A DNA stretch of 45,616 nucleotides from Desulfuromusa sp. (GTDB lineage: Bacteria; Desulfobacterota; Desulfuromonadia; Desulfuromonadales; Geopsychrobacteraceae): positions 1 through 45,616 of the forward strand of contig JADGDX010000019.1 of the NCBI GenBank assembly GCA_016744675.1. Reading direction: 5' to 3'. Of the stretch, positions 44,920 to 45,616 are shown one piece after another; within the stretch, counting starts at the first letter, position 1; the number at the start of each line of letters is the position of its first letter. Below the pieces are notes generated by a model. It searched no databases. It was not told the origin of the DNA and worked only from the letters and a program-made list of their open reading frames with translations. The translations under genes and the position numbers were made by a program.

Positions 44920-45543
44920 ATGTATCTAACACTGCCCAAACTGTATTTAATAACAGACCGCCATCAAATACAAAAGGGACGTCATTTTCTCGAAGTTATT
45001 GAAGAACTCCTACTAGCTGGCGTAAGAATGGTCCAGTTACGTGAAAAGGACCTTTCTGCCGCTGAGCTTTTACCATTAGCTACAGAACTACGCGAACTCA
45101 CCAAAAAGCATAAGAGTCTCCTCCTTATTAATGACAGAATTGATGTAGCTCAGGCAATCGAAGCGGATGGTGTCCACTTGGGAAAACATTCACTCCCGAT
45201 TAAGACTGCTCGTCATATTCTTGGGCCAAATTTTCTCATTGGAGCTTCTACCCATACTGAAATTGAAGTTGAATCTGCAAAAAGTCAGGGGGCAGATTTT
45301 ATAACCTATGGTCCAGTTTTCTTCACACCATCTAAATCATCCTATGGAGAACCTAAAGGGATTGAATCGTTAAAATTGATTTGTCAAGATACTGATATTC
45401 CAGTCTATGCACTTGGTGGGATCAAAGAAGTGAATTTGGCAGATATTTCTCCAACTGGTGCACATGGTGTTGCCATGATTTCAGCTCTAATTGCAAATCA
45501 ATATCCTGCCAAGATGATTCAACACTTCAAATTAAACTTCTAA
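44920..45543 (+). CDS. thiE: thiamin-phosphate synthase
   Basis: A 207-residue TIM-barrel enzyme joining hydroxymethylpyrimidine pyrophosphate and thiazole phosphate. Motifs are LYLITDRHQI, VQLREKDLSA, LINDRIDVAQAIEADGVHLGK, GASTHTEIE, GPVFFTPSKSSYG and YALGGIKEVN. It lies 71 bases after thiH, in a gap with a twelve-base palindrome (GCTTAGCTAAGC, 44867-44878) but no terminator, so it is probably on the same transcript. The pyrimidine genes thiC and thiD are not in the window. Bases 45544-45616 show no feature. Confidence 0.95.
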   Translation: MYLTLPKLYLITDRHQIQKGRHFLEVIEELLLAGVRMVQLREKDLSAAELLPLATELRELTKKHKSLLLINDRIDVAQAIEADGVHLGKHSLPIKTARHILGPNFLIGASTHTEIEVESAKSQGADFITYGPVFFTPSKSSYGEPKGIESLKLICQDTDIPVYALGGIKEVNLADISPTGAHGVAMISALIANQYPAKMIQHFKLNF

Positions 45544-45616
45544 AATAACAAAATGATGTATTTTATTGATTTTCTCAAACAAGGAAATTGATGAAATGCT
45601 TATGAAATAAAATTGA

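Noticed and set aside
1..45616. CRISPR arrays, tRNA or rRNA genes, insertion sequences, toxin-antitoxin or defence islands.
   Set aside because: Reading both strands showed no spaced repeats, no cloverleaf-like sequence, no transposase and no recognisable defence genes.

Overview
The window looks like chromosomal DNA, roughly 40% G+C by eye, from an anaerobic delta-type proteobacterium of the Desulfuromonadales/Geobacter kind. This placement is an inference. It rests on a tungsten aldehyde:ferredoxin oxidoreductase, a c3/c7-type multihaem cytochrome, a sigma-54 two-component pair, a split glycine decarboxylase, a stand-alone BioD-like DRTGG protein beside a separate Pta, and an xseA-xseB-ispA-dxs block. 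Almost everything is a housekeeping or lineage-specific gene in tight operons. The only mobile-DNA trace is the C-terminal end of an integron-integrase-like tyrosine recombinase at the left edge.

Layout. 1-2.2 kb: recombinase tail, MoaD-like carrier and AOR (+). 2.3-5.1 kb: feoA-feoB and a small Cys-rich membrane protein (+), behind a candidate Fur-box promoter. 5.1-9.0 kb: sensor kinase and NtrC-type regulator (-). 9.1-11.1 kb: IspB and a membrane-anchored XRE-type protein (-). 11.4-11.9 kb: tetrahaem cytochrome (+), then a short promoter-to-terminator unit that looks like an unannotated small RNA. 11.9-16.2 kb: DHH/CBS/DRTGG pyrophosphatase, DUF3108 protein, ArsR regulator (+), tautomerase and a methyltransferase. 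16.3-17.1 kb: DUF3014 protein (+). 23.7-17.2 kb (-): one long run, xseA-xseB-ispA-dxs-tauE-like-DRTGG protein and two tandem paralogous ~60-residue proteins, closed by a bidirectional terminator. 23.9-25.3 kb: orphan ParA/MinD-like ATPase (+). 30.7-25.3 kb (-): ftsE-ftsX-envC-ctp-yibQ-like envelope/division operon. 31.8-30.7 kb: pta (-). 32.0-33.0 kb: TonB-like protein (+). 38.3-33.0 kb (-): folD-gcvT-gcvH-gcvPA-gcvPB. 39.7-38.5 kb (-): yggT-divIVA-like-fmdB-like. 39.9-40.9 kb: DAHP synthase (+). 41.6-41.0 kb (-): two small proteins. 41.7-45.5 kb (+): TPP riboswitch, terminator and thiF-thiS-thiG-thiH-thiE.

How it fits together. The glycine-cleavage genes and folD form one C1/folate unit. The thi operon makes the thiazole half of thiamin and joins it to the pyrimidine, under TPP attenuation. 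dxs, ispA and ispB supply isoprenoids. ftsEX with a catalytically dead LytM protein (EnvC-like) and a Ctp protease controls septal peptidoglycan hydrolysis. Pta and the DHH pyrophosphatase belong to acetyl-phosphate and pyrophosphate metabolism.

The most interesting non-gene signals are the candidate small RNA near 11.85 kb, whose terminator loop carries a perfect anti-Shine-Dalgarno motif, and a readable antiterminator in the TPP leader. No CRISPR array, rRNA, tRNA, IS element or defence island was seen. The only gene-free stretch over 300 bases is 41610-41920, which holds the TPP leader.
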